NCBI GenBank assembly: GCA_020226215.1
Contig: CM035230.1
Span: forward strand, 3,805,501-3,869,500
Length of the DNA: 64,000 nucleotides
Direction: 5' to 3'
Origin: Sindora glabra
Lineage: Eukaryota > Streptophyta > Magnoliopsida > Fabales > Fabaceae
In this document: piece after piece, positions 35,698 through 46,999 of the stretch
Layout of the letters: the number at the start of each line of letters is the position of its first letter
Position numbering within the stretch: position 1 is the first letter of the stretch
Program-made: the position numbers and the translations under genes
The notes under the pieces: generated by a model
What the model was told of the DNA's origin: nothing
Database searches by the model: none
The model's input: only the letters and a program-made list of their open reading frames with translations

Positions 35698-36314
35698 TGA
35701 TGAAACAATAAACAATCTTGAGTTGGATTTCAAACAACAAAAATAGAAATGATAGAGGATTGACGCCACAATCACAGATTAATAAGTTAAAGGAACGACC
35801 ACCACAAGAGGGGGCCTCTTGATAAGATCAAAGATAATTAACTCACTCAAGAACCTAAGAGTCACAAGCTCTTAATCATAAATTGTATTAAAAAATTGAA
35901 TAAAAATTTATTTACAAGAGCTTATATATGACCAGCCCCCATAAGCCATCATGTGCAAACCCTAATGGGCCTTTTACACTAACAAGCCCAATCCTAATTG
36001 ACCTAAATAAAATAATAAGTCTTCATACTAAAATAAATCTAAAAATAAGTCTTGGCCCATATGGCTCAATTATTACAAAAATACTAAACTAACTAAATGC
36101 TAATGGTTTCATTAGAGCCCATGTCTTCCAAATATACGCAATTGACCATCTTGGACTCTTCTAGCTCTAAATTGGGCCTACTTTCAAATAGAACAGCAAC
36201 TATCTTCTTTAGGTCTCCCTTTATCCTCTTAGCCTTGCTCTTGTTATTGGTCCTTGAAGCTCTTCCAAGGCCTTCAAGCCTTTGTTTTCAATGGGCCTTC
36301 TTAGATTCTCATCA
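35698..36314 (-). repeat. CRM 5' LTR (617 bp)
   Basis: TGATGAAACAATAAAC to TTAGATTCTCATCA. Same net length as the split 3' LTR (about 618). By eye the two LTRs differ at roughly one base in ten over the first 130 bases, mostly transitions. An open frame on the plus strand near the right end has no similarity and is not a gene. Confidence 0.9.
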
Positions 36315-36572
36315 TAAATAAAAGCTAGCAAGAAACATAACATACATGAAAAAAAATCTTAACAAATTTGAAATTAATTAATATAGTAACTTCATTCAAA
36401 AAAAGTAAATCAACATATTAGACTTTCATAAGATTCACTCTCCAACTCTCAAGTGTTTAGGGTAAGTGTTTCACTTATATTCTTTTCATGAAATTGTCCA
36501 ACCATAAGCTTACTAATCATCTAATCTCCATTACTCAAATTACATGCACAATATAAATTAAAAAGATTTTAT
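36315..36572 (-). repeat. 3' internal fragment of a second Athila copy (right part)
   Basis: Resumes the sequence interrupted at 26369. It matches 16431-16636 and then 18086-18142 (AAAGCTAGCAAGAAACATAA, AAGTGTTTAGGGTAAGTG, ACTCAAATTACATG), so it also spans the site where LTR A entered the other copy and shows that site empty. Similarity stops near 36572. Confidence 0.8.
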
Positions 36573-36799
36573 TTTATATTTGAAATCTATCATCATGATT
36601 GGTGCATATTAAGTATTGTATATGATTATACTTTGGAAATGCAATATTCTAATCGACCAAAACTATTCTATCAACTAAAGTGTGATCTTATTATAATGAA
36701 ACTCCATTAGATTAATAACTTAAAATGCATTTTCTAAAACCATGCCTTCATATTTCAAATTAAATTAGAGGGTGAAAAGATATATCTTAGGAAAATATG

Positions 36800-38462
36800 T
36801 GTTAGTGTGTGTCCTAGAACCAATCATATACATGATTGAAGTTATACACAATGTATTATATTTTATTTTAAGCAATTTAATTATTATATTTTGTTTTTAT
36901 AATTTTATTATTATTATGCGCAATTTATAACTTAATATAATAATTATCCTTGGAATAGCTTCGCTATTCCTAAAATGCCCCTAGTTAAGTATTATTACGA
37001 AAAGGATAGTATTAATACATCGAGACTAGCATGTATAGTGACTGATGATTACGAATCATGGATATATGATATCAAGTCAATACATGAGTACATTGCTAGT
37101 GAACAATGTACTGGACTGACCCACTATGAGAATATTGCATGGATAGACGTGTCATAAGTTATTCTCATATGATCACAAATACACATGAACCTTTGACCTG
37201 AAGTCACTACGGTTCCCTACATGAGGAATTACTCACTTTAATATTGTCTTATGTCACCTTTAATTAGGATGACAAGTAGGGCATTGATTGGGTGTGTCAT
37301 AAATCATGCAGAGGGAAGTGAGTGATGTAGATGGGATTTTGTTACTCTTGTATAAAAGAGAAATATCCTTGGGTCCCTAGATTGAGTGAGACTTAGAAAT
37401 GCATGGCCATCCTCAATTGAATTAATATGTGATATTAATTATTTATTTTAAGTTTACTCAGTATCAAGAAATATAAATTGAACATTGACGAGGATGACAC
37501 ATTCCATGCCTCTAGTTCAATTTGGATATTATTACAAAAGGGTTATGATGTAAAACGTTGATCATGTATTAGATGGATGTCGAATCACAGACATTCTTGC
37601 CACTTGAGTGGCAGTAATGTATTGCTAGATGCCGCTTACTGTCTATGGCTCAATAAATGAGTTATTGTCAACGTAGTAAGAACCTACAGGGTCACACAAA
37701 AAGAGTAGGAATAAGACAATAATTAATTGGACTTTAATTATATTAATATCCAATTAATTGGACTTATTTTCGTGCATATATATTATTAAGAATAATAAAT
37801 TCACATTTTATATATATATATATATTATGTGATATTATTTGATATTAAAGTAATATCAAATAATTATCTTATCAGATATTAGATAAATATATTATGAGAT
37901 AATATTATTTTGATATTTGATAACTATATGCAATTATCTAATATTAAGATATTTATATTATGAGATAATATCATTATCTAATATTAGATAATTAATAGAT
38001 AAGTCCTATCTCTCCCCATTATTTCTAGGATAAGGATAAGATGAGTTGTTAAGTGTGATTAGGATTTTGGAAGCATTATCCTAGTTGGACTAGGATTATG
38101 GCTTGCCTAAGTTCTATAAAAAGGAATTAGAGGGCAGCACTTTAATAATCACGTTCAAATCTTCCATATAAACCCTAAATCACTCAGAAAACATCCAATC
38201 CTAATTCTTAAAGAGAAAAACGCATCCTAGCAGATTCGTGGTGGGTGAAAAGTCGTTGTTCACTCCGTGTGGATACCGTAGAGACGCTGTACCTTCCGGC
38301 CGACGTTTGATTCATCCGCTCTCAAGTTTTGATCAGTAGAAAACACGAGTGCCCAATAGGTAAAACCCTAATCATTGACTTATACTTTTTGCATAGATCC
38401 TAGGTAGAATTCGGATCAAAATTATGAAATTTCGTTGCATGTGATAATCCGAATTCCCAACA
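36800..38462 (+). repeat. Ty1/copia-type solo LTR D1 (1663 bp)
   Basis: Starts TGTTAGTGTGTGTCCTAG, ends CCGAATTCCCAACA, and is flanked by perfect duplications ATATG (36795-36799 and 38463-38467). A sister copy is at 59909-61560. It shares layout and phrases with A and B (TGTTAG start, ACTAGCATGTATAGTGA, 'GTGTGGATACC' near 38267), so it is a related copia LTR family. No internal coding; the short frame at 36975-37157 is fortuitous. Confidence 0.85.
37740..38010. repeat. AT palindrome cluster in LTR D1
   Basis: Dense imperfect inverted repeats. Around AATTAATTGG (37723-37765); a TA run near 37808-37825; then alternating GATATTA / TAATATC and ATTATCTAATATTAGATAAT-type arms. The same cluster occurs in D2 at about 60820-61100. 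Confidence 0.75.
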
Positions 38463-38467
38463 ATATG

Positions 38468-39258
38468 TTCATGACATTTAAGAACACAACAATCCTAGTA
38501 TCTATGAAATCAAGGATAATGGGTGAAAACAATAATGAAAGTAATAGTAATAACTCTATTCAACTAAATATTATTCATTGTAAATTATTTGAAAAGAGCT
38601 ATGGTTGTGAACATTAATTGTTCACTCACACTTTAATCATTAATCCATAACTTCATAATTGCTTCCCTGAAGTGAACATAGATATCAATCATTCACTAAC
38701 TTATAAGTGTTCAACATTATCTTAACACACAAGTCTTTTACCCTAAATAGTACATCTATTCAATTGCTCTCATCATATTCCCTTAAAGTGAGAGAGGGCA
38801 AAAGGATAAATAGAAAAGTCAAAAGAGCTAGCCATAAACTCAAAATCAACCCTAAGTAGCTTTCTCAGTATTCAAACTTAGCCATTAAATAGCTTCTTTA
38901 GTATGAAGAGAGCCGTAAGCTTAGAATCAAGCTTAGATGATTTCTTTATCATTAATGAGCTAAAAGCTTAAGATTTTAGCTTAAACATTTTCCTTAATGT
39001 ATAATCTTAGCCTAAGCAACCTTTTTAAACATAAAGGACTCAAAGTTTGAACCATCAAAGTTCCTATAAGCCCAAATTAATATTCATTAATCAGTTTAGG
39101 TATCCACCAACTTATAACTTTGTTCAATATTCTCTTAACATATGAATACTTTATCTTAAATGACATCAATTATTCTCATGATAACCCTCACAGAGTGAGG
39201 AAGGGTAAGCAATAATAACTAAAATATCTTACTATACTATGTCTAGTCGAACATACAT
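38468..39258. other. No gene; degenerate direct repeat
   Basis: No recognisable gene. A segment at about 38695-38820 (ACTTATAAGTGTTCAA, then TCTTAACACA) recurs at about 39100-39215 (ACTTATAACTTTGTTCAA, then TCTTAACATA), i.e. a diverged direct repeat about 400 bases apart. Between them are 'TTAGCC' and 'AAGCTTAGA' phrases loosely like the repeat field at 12.8-13.2 kb. Confidence 0.5.
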
Positions 39259-41934
39259 TACTACAAAAATGCCATTTAATGTCACCACACTTATGTTGGC
39301 TAATAAGAAAATCAACATATATAATGGAAAAATGGCCTTTTTGTAAGTAAGTATAACTTATAGCATCAATTCAAATAATAAGCCAATTCAAATTTTCCAA
39401 AAAGAGATGAGGTGTCAGGCATAGGTAAACTTAAAATGATGACAATATAATAAACTAGCATCTAAAAGTTATGTTATTAGAAATTATTCAAGATGTGGAC
39501 ACCTAAAATATTAGTTTTTTAATTAATAACTGATGTAGAAGGTCCTATACTACTATAAATTATGTATAGAGTTTTTTTCCTTTTCCATTGCTTTTTTCAT
39601 TTAAGGTTTCACTCTATATTTTCTTTTCACTCCATTTTGTTTATGTGACATAAAAGGACAATACAAGATCAATGTTGCTTAATAATTAATTATTAAGATG
39701 CAACTTGCTACTCTTGGATGTAATTATTTGTAAATCTTGTATCATTCATATGAAAGCATTGGTAGTAAGAAAGAGTAGGTATACAGGTGTTCACTAATAA
39801 GGAAATTTTATTTGTAAGTCTTACATCATTTATATGAGGGCATACTTTGTTAAAATTTTCCATGGATATGAAAGTAAGAGAAAGGATTACTTTATGGATA
39901 CCATGCAGACATTCACTATCACTTTTCTTTAAAGCAATGGGATCAAATGATTAACTATAATATTGTTATACAATGCTTACTAGTCAATATTGATAATGTT
40001 GTTGAAACAATAATTTGTAATTGTATGTATTTTAAAAAAACATTAGGATACAAAAGTTATTAAAAAAATAAAAAAAACACATTAGTTATTTATTATAAAA
40101 TTGATGTGGTTATAATTGGAATGATAGCATCTTATTTATTTAACCAAATCAATGTATAAAGGTATCACCCACTACCTAACACTAATAAATAATAGCAGTA
40201 AACATTTACCAAAAGTCGTCTAATTCTAATAAGTGGTGGTAGTAAATATTTACTAGGGATAACATTTATAATGTATCAGCATACAACACTGAAATTTTTA
40301 ACAATCAACATATAAAATATAGGTTTTTCCTCCATTCATAGAAAGTTAGTATATGACATTGAGTTTTTATTAAAAATAAATGTCTAAAGTTTAGTAACCC
40401 ATTTCAGTCATCATAATGATTCATCAATAGTTTACACATCATGATAGTTCATCAATAGTTTATATGTCATGACAGTTTATCACTGATTTGCTCTTAGCCT
40501 ATAAATAAGGCTTCTCTTGCCTATTTGAAACAATTATCAAGATAGCTTTACTTGGTATCCTTGATTGCTTTATTTACTATAAGCATCTAACTATTCTTAT
40601 ATTTCAATGTGAGAATCGATATGTTGATTGCTTTATGTGTTGTGTTAAACTTTGATACACATAAAATAAGTAGCACCATTCTTGCATTTAAAAATACAAA
40701 TATAAAAATGCTCAAAGTAAATGATTAACTAAACACTTTAAGGTCAATAGATATAAAATTATTATGCCAATCTTTAATAGATTGCAAAGCAATGATAAAT
40801 TGTTTTGAGAAGAAATAACATATCTTATCTTGCATTGGTAAGCTTGAGTACAAAGCAAAATTCATGATGCTATTTTTTTTTTACTATAATTTATCATTAA
40901 TTTGCAACTATTTACATTATTCAATTCAAAAGCCTTTTAGTAATATAAAGGAATGACAAGAAGAGGTATTATACTTTTTCTTTTCAATTAAAGTTTATTG
41001 TTTATTATAAATTATAGTTTCTTATTTGTTAGATTGTTTAATTTGTTACTACTTGTATAAGAAAAACATTTCAATCTATGAAGTTTTTGTATTTGATGTT
41101 GTTATATATGTTATTATTTGCTACATTGTTCATTTAAAGTGTTTTTATATCTATTGCTATTGTTGTTTGTATATGTACACTTATATAAGAAAAATATAAT
41201 TATTCAACGCAAAATAATAATTTTAATGCTACTAACTTTTAAAATTATAAAGTTTTTTTAAACATATTTTTAACCAAATTATTTTAGTTTATGATGTTAG
41301 TTTCTTTTAATTAAAAATTGACATTTAAACTTGTATAGTAGAATGATGTCATTTTACTATACACATCAAGTTTTTTTCTTAGAAACTAATGTTTAATATT
41401 AAAATAGTTTAAATCATAGGGTGCGAGATGAAAATAAAAAGGTAAAGCCATGGCACCATTTATAAATTTCATTGCAAAACTTTTTCAACCTTAAAATGAT
41501 TCTTTCTACACTAAGGTTTGCTTACATTCAAGGTATATTGACATTCTAACCTTTAGATGATTTTCTTCGATTTTTCATGTTTATGATCACCAATTGTTTT
41601 ATAGTTTTAAAGATTTATTAGCCAATTGATAAATCTGTAGGGTAATGTGTTCACCAGAAAAGTGCAAAATATAGATGTAAAGCTTTCTTAAGTTTTGTGA
41701 TGAACTATTACAATAATGATTTTATTTGAAATTTTCATTCTAGATGAGATTCAACATGGCAGCAAAGTTTCTTTACTGGTTTACAATAAGAACCAATACT
41801 TAATTAACTCCATAAGGTTTCATGTATATTCTATTTTTTTGTTATATTATAGAAGGAGAAGTTTGGGCAAGAAATTGGTCAAATTTGCTTATAGGAAATC
41901 ATACACACAAAATTTGATGGTAAGTGATGTGCAC

Positions 41935-43580
41935 GCCGTAATGCACTAAAATTGTATTAAAATTGGTTGTTGAAAAATAATGTAGAATAGTGGCACAACC
42001 AGGTCGTACCCTTAGTGATCCTTTGATTTTATCTTTCCTAAATAATTTTCTAACACTATATACACACAATTATTGAATTATTTATGCAATGAAAATGTGA
42101 AGAACTAATGCCATTAAAATGGTAGTGCAATGAAAACAAAATACTATGTTGTACACAGAATGTTATAATGTACAATATGTAGAATAGAATTAAAATAGGG
42201 GGGTTAGTTGCACGAATTTCATGAATTAATGTAAAAGTAATGTATTAAAAAAGCACAAAATAAAAATAAAATAGAAGTAAAATTGGAAGAAACTTAATAG
42301 AATCAAACAATCGATTCAAGGAAATTGAGAACCTTAAATTGGATTAATCATAGATCAATTAAGATTTGACTTTTTCTAATTAATTCTTCAACCTTGAATT
42401 ACCCAAAATTCTTGCAATAATTCATGAATTCTATGATAGAAAATCGCCTAAGATTTAATCAATTAAGATTAGTTGAATTAAGCAATCGCTATAATCTCTA
42501 AATTAGATTGAAATTGATTTACGAATAGAATTCAATTAATTTGACAAGTTAAATTAGAAATCTATAAATTAATCCCTCAACCCTCTATTCTTATGTATAA
42601 AACTATGATTTATCAACCATAATTTCATAACAAAATAACAAAGAAATTTGAAATCACAAGGGTGAATATCAATTATATTAAATCAACATCCAACACAAGG
42701 AATCTCAAGACTTTCAGTACAAATAAATAGAGAAAAAGAAAAATTAATTAAGAAAGGTCAAAATTATAAATCATGATCTCATAATCCTCAAGAGGAGAGC
42801 CTCAACTCCTTAAATTAACTATAAATTTAGGCTTCCATTAATAAAGAATAAAGAAGAAACAACAAGAAGAAGAGAGCTAATTGTTGAATGCTACTTGTAA
42901 TTTTGAATTGTGTTATTCTCTTTAGCCCTCTTGCTTATTTATATAACCTAAATTGCCTAAAACCTTATTGGATTAGGATTAAATGACTCTTAGGATTATA
43001 ATTTCCTGAAGAAAGCTTTCCTAATTTCTAGAAGTCCAAACAGATTTGTTTTACAAGTTAATTAACTCTATCAAATAAATTAGTGAATTCCCACATGCTT
43101 ATCTTCCAAGCAGAATAAGACCATGAAATTGATGATTTCTAGAAAATCCATAAACATGAAATTGTAGCCTGTATTTTTTAAGAATTTAGGCACTAGTTTC
43201 AGGTTAATCGAACCACTATCACTCCAAATATAGCCTAAATATAGAAATGGGTTCAGTTAGGATAGAAACACAACTTTAGCTCGTCGGCCAAGTAAAAGCT
43301 TAAAGAAATTTGAACTAGGCTTTGACCAAAACATAAAAGTTATAGATCTCTCTTTTAGCTTTCTATCAATATAAAGTTTGCCTCAATCTGACATCCTGAT
43401 CCTAAGATATGACTGAAAAATAGAAACAATATCAAAATCTAACATTTACCAAAAAAATTCATAAACTTGTAAAATTAATCCAAAATTATAAAATAAGGCC
43501 TATTTTGTAAAATTAAGTACATGTAACACCTAAGAGAAATAAAAATAGGGGAAAATAAAATAGTAAATATTTTCTCATTT
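41935..43580 (-). repeat. Athila-type solo LTR, 1646 bp
   Basis: Plus strand begins TGATGTGCACGCCGTAATGC and ends ATTTTCTCATTT. Same family as 14698-16320 and exactly as long as 2434-4079. Flanked by a perfect duplication GTAAG (41930-41934 and 43581-43585). The canonical CA end lies three bases inside the right boundary. No internal region, so a solo LTR. Confidence 0.85.
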
Positions 43581-43721
43581 GTAAGATAGCTAATCAAAAT
43601 ACATAAGAAAAACTTATAAGCATGATTCCAAAATTAAAATATAGTAGACTTGTTTATAATTTTGAATCATATTTATGCATATGTTATGTTCAAATATATG
43701 ATAAACTTAAAAGCCTTTCAG

Positions 43722-43991
43722 TCAAAGTGAATGAAGGATCTTCTTAAATGACTGAAAATAAGATTATAGTTATGACTTTTGGATAAAAAAAACATGGCAG
43801 AGTATATGGTTTTGGAGTTAGTGTTACCCCTAATAGATTTGTAGGCCTCTAAAAGATCATTTGTTTTTGTTCATGAAATCTAATATAAGCTTCAAGAAAT
43901 AGACCAAAAATTGCAAGAATTAGAAAAGAAGCTTGAAGAATTTGTTTCCAAAATTAAAACTTTAGATGACAAAGTTAAGCCTGTAGAGTAA
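43722..43991 (+). pseudogene. En/Spm plant transposase-domain remnant
   Basis: The plus frame after a likely splice acceptor (TTTCAG ending 43721) reads NEGSS, stop, MTENKIIVMTFG, stop, KKHGRVYGFGVSVTPNRFVG. This matches the conserved HGRVRGFG.G.TP region of the plant transposase (Ptta/En/Spm, Transposase_24) family. After a frameshift it continues LQEIDQKLQELEKKLEEF, VSKIKTLDDKV and a TAA at 43989-43991, the coiled-coil tail usual for these proteins. The probable upstream exon ends at 41929 (RRRSLGKKLVKFAYRKSYTQ, weak similarity only). The original intron would start GTAAGA at 43581. Several stops show it is dead. Confidence 0.75.
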
Positions 43992-45049
43992 CTTTTAGCA
44001 AAATTATTAACAAGGCCAATGTCAAACATTATTGCATACAACTTTTTCAGTGTTGATGCTACCATAATGGTACTTTATTCCTTTCACAACAAGCTTATAT
44101 ATAATTTCCTTTTAGTTTTTGTTTCATTATTATATAGACTAACTAGAAGTCAAAGTATGCCTTTTAGGGAGAACATGACAGCATGCTTATTTAAGTATAT
44201 ATACTAATGGAGATTTTAAAATAAGTGTCAAGAATGCAATTAACTATTACATCTTAATTTAGTTTTATAGAAAGTTAGCTCAAAGATTGTGACAATTATA
44301 CACTAGATTTGATAAGTTCTGCTTAGCTATTATGTGCATTTTGATCATCAAAATTGCAAAGTTTCATCCATATAAGCAAGTTACTCGGATATCTAAATGC
44401 AAGTGCACTTATGCATTAGTGCTATTTTTTTTAATTATGCAAGTTGGAAGCTATTTTCATTTGTTACAATAGAGATAATGTGAAAAGTTTTCCAATTAAT
44501 GCATGTGGGTATAACATGCAAAGCTTTTTATTTTGAAACTTAAGTATTATACCAAGTTTTCTAAATCCTAATTAATACTTTATCTAATATTATGGAAGTT
44601 ATTTTTACCACTAATTAGGTTAGAAATTCTTCTCTTGTTCCTTTAAGTGTTTATTGATAATATTAGTCATCTATATTGATAATTTTTTCCATTTACTTTC
44701 TTAGAATGATGATATCTATCAAAGTTAATTATGTTAGATATAGTGCTTTAATTTTTTTAGCCATATTTACTCAATAATAGTGAACATAATATGCAAGATT
44801 AGTCTTTTAGTTATATTATAAAGATCATGTTTGGTTTGAATCAACTGACTAGCCTTTTAGTTATATGATACATAAAGATCATGATTCTTTATTAGTTATA
44901 CAACAGGAACATATGATTGTATATCCTTTTTCTTATATTTTATAGGGATACAATAGCATAATTATTGTTTATATATGTTTTTAACATACTATAGCAACAT
45001 ATATTGTATGAGTGGTTTGAATCAACTGACTAGTTTTTATAATTATTTA

Positions 45050-45635
45050 ATTATAAAATAATAGTAATTAATTATAGTTATAGTAAATTCAATTATGATT
45101 ATAAATTTTGATGGCCGATGACTATCTAATAGTTTAACAATCACAGTAAGTTAAAAAGTGACTACAAATTTTAACAGTTAGTGACTATAATAAATTAAAA
45201 TTTACTATAAATTTTAATTATCAGTGATTATTATTAAAAGTTTGATAAATTAAAAAAAGACTATAAATTCATTAATAGTTTGATAAACTAAAAAATGATT
45301 ATAAATTTTGATGGTCAATAATTATTACTAATACTTTTAAATTAAATCTATTAACTAACTATTTTTGGTAGCCAAACATGTCAATGAAAATATTACTTTA
45401 TTTTTTAATACATTGGTTGTCAAAAATTGGAGCCATGTATTATGACATTTATGATTGTTAATAATTATAAAAAATTATTAGTGGTAGTCAATGGCCATTG
45501 ATTTTAAAATATATGACACTCTTTGTTCTAACAGTCATCAATGATTAAATCACTATCAGTAATTTTATTTTTGATGGTCAAATTTTGTTTTATTGATGAT
45601 TATGGCAGTTGAACATAGTGACTTTTCTTGTAATG
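45050..45635. repeat. CACTA subterminal repeats
   Basis: Many short, both-orientation copies of phrases such as GACTATAAATTTTGATGGTCA, ACTATAAATTTTAATTATCAG and GTCAATGGCCATTGA, plus AGTTTGATAAA. Clustered subterminal motifs like these bind the TNPA-type protein in known CACTA elements. The exact number of units is unclear because they are degenerate. Confidence 0.6.
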
Positions 45636-46862
45636 CTTCTTAGAGCTCCTAGGGTTCTTTTTAGGAGTTTTCAAAGATGATGAAAAGATAGAATATGGAG
45701 AGTATTTAGGTGTTTTAGGAATAAAGGAATGAGGGGCATTTTGGAAAAAAAAAAAGGTAAATTTTAACTTAATACAAGGCTATAATGCATTATATAGTCA
45801 ACCATACTAGTCTAGAATGTACTTAAAAAAGTGATAGTTAACTACTTTTACTTTTCATCAAGTTTCTCATCATGTACATTTTCTCATACACTTATCACAC
45901 CTTTAATCTCTCATGAGCTTAAGACACATTATTCAAGCAAAATAATCATATCAATTTATCAAGAATTTAATGATTAAGTAATTAAAAAATTTTAAATTCT
46001 TAATGGCATTACAATAGCACTAATTTCCATTAGGTTTAAATAGATCCTTAACCTTGTTAATATGCTGAGGTAAAGGACTCATAACTTTGATTTATTTAAC
46101 CAGTGATCAAAATTGTCTATTAACATATTGCCAAAAAAAAATTGTATATTAACAATAACAATTAAAAGTTCCTACGTGATTTTTTTTTATTTTTTAAAAC
46201 AAGGCAAGTAAGCAAGTTTTTCATATTTTGTAAGAAGTCAAACTTCCTTCATTTTATCAATTCTTAATTAATCAAACAACACACAAATATATTACTTTTC
46301 AACAAATTATGCTTTGTACTTAAACTCATAGACTCATGACATTACAAATATTTTTTTTAAGATAATATCATAATAAATAATGGAGTGTACCTTTTTTTTT
46401 AAACACAGTTAGAAGATAGATTAGTTTTTTATTTTTAGCAATAATTAGTTAGCTCAATGGAAGTAAACAGAGTCCCAATGCATTTTAGGCTTGGTAATGG
46501 ATCCTAATTTTGATCCCTAGAAACACCTTTGTTAGGGGAGTTTACATTTAATGCTTTTACCTCAAACAAGAATTAGTCTCATACTTAGTAAAAGTGGATA
46601 CTAGTGATCATCACAAACCTACTTTATTTTTTGTGACTTAAATTATGCTTGTAAACAATCATATATTATTTTTTCTAGTTTTAATGATATAAAAATACTT
46701 TTTTTAATAAAGTGCTTTAATAATATATGATTCTCATAATAAAGAAAATCCATTCTCATAATTAGAACTTTTCACTTTAAAAAATAATCTTATTCCTCAA
46801 CCTAAAAAGAAAAAAAAAGTTTAAACTTGTAATAACTAGTTAAGAATTAAGATAGTTTTTCA
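45636..46862. other. No gene recognised
   Basis: AT-rich sequence with homopolymer A and T runs (45749, 46170, 46390). The phrase 'GAGGGGCATTTTGGAAAAAA' near 45731 resembles LTR leader text seen in family C (11764) but no further match follows. No coding seen. Confidence 0.4.
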
Positions 46863-46999
46863 ATACTACAAAAAAAAAGTACTATTGGTAACAACATATT
46901 GGTGTCATCCAATTTTGTGGACCTTACTAGAAAAATAATGGGATCCACAAAATTGGATGGCCTAAATATGGTGCTATTAATAACACCATTTTTTTATCC
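46863..46999. mobile_element. Small fold-back element (MITE-like)
   Basis: Two arms of about 50 bases pair with each other. The best part is CATCCAATTTTGTGGA (46909-46924) against TCCACAAAATTGGATG (46951-46966); outward, ACTATTGGTAACAACATATT pairs imperfectly with ATATGGTGCTATTAATAACA. Non-coding. The outer tip TACTACAAAAAAAAAG recalls CACTA tips, but the other tip does not clearly match. Confidence 0.65.

Larger units (their letters stand above)
26370..36314 (-). mobile_element. CRM-type (centromeric) Ty3/gypsy element
   Basis: Complete but defective LTR element on the minus strand. 5' LTR 35698-36314, PBS 35681-35697, gag 33617-34537, protease and rearranged RT 31168-33616, an integrase C-terminal tail that runs into the LTR (30904-31116), PPT 30998-31011, and a 3' LTR split as 26370-26609 plus 30620-30997. 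The outer flanks carry a perfect TSD TAAAT (26365-26369 and 36315-36319). Net of the 4010-bp nested insertion it is about 5.9 kb. CRM assignment rests on LTR tips TGATGA...TCATCA and on coding that reads into the LTR and ends GPMTRARPRG, a feature of plant CRM elements. RNase H and the integrase core are absent, so it is non-autonomous. Confidence 0.85.
39259..45635 (+). mobile_element. Decayed En/Spm (CACTA) transposon
   Basis: Left end TACTACAAAAATGCC and, on the opposite strand, right end CATTACAAGAAAAGTCAC are both one change from the CACTACAAGAAAA-type tip of plant CACTA elements. Flanking triplets are CAT and CTT (3-bp TSD expected; two of three match). Inside lies a plus-strand remnant of a Ptta/En/Spm plant transposase protein (43722-43991). 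The right side has subterminal repeats (45050-45635). No TNP2-type transposase was recognised, so it is probably a non-autonomous or deleted copy. An Athila-type solo LTR is inserted at 41935-43580. The outer boundaries are moderately supported. Confidence 0.6.

Noticed and set aside
36097..36321. Open frame of about 74 codons (also 30780-30977)
   Set aside because: Antisense to the CRM LTR; it appears in both LTRs only because they are copies of each other.
36975..37157. Open frame of 60 codons
   Set aside because: Within solo LTR D1; the matching part of D2 is not open.
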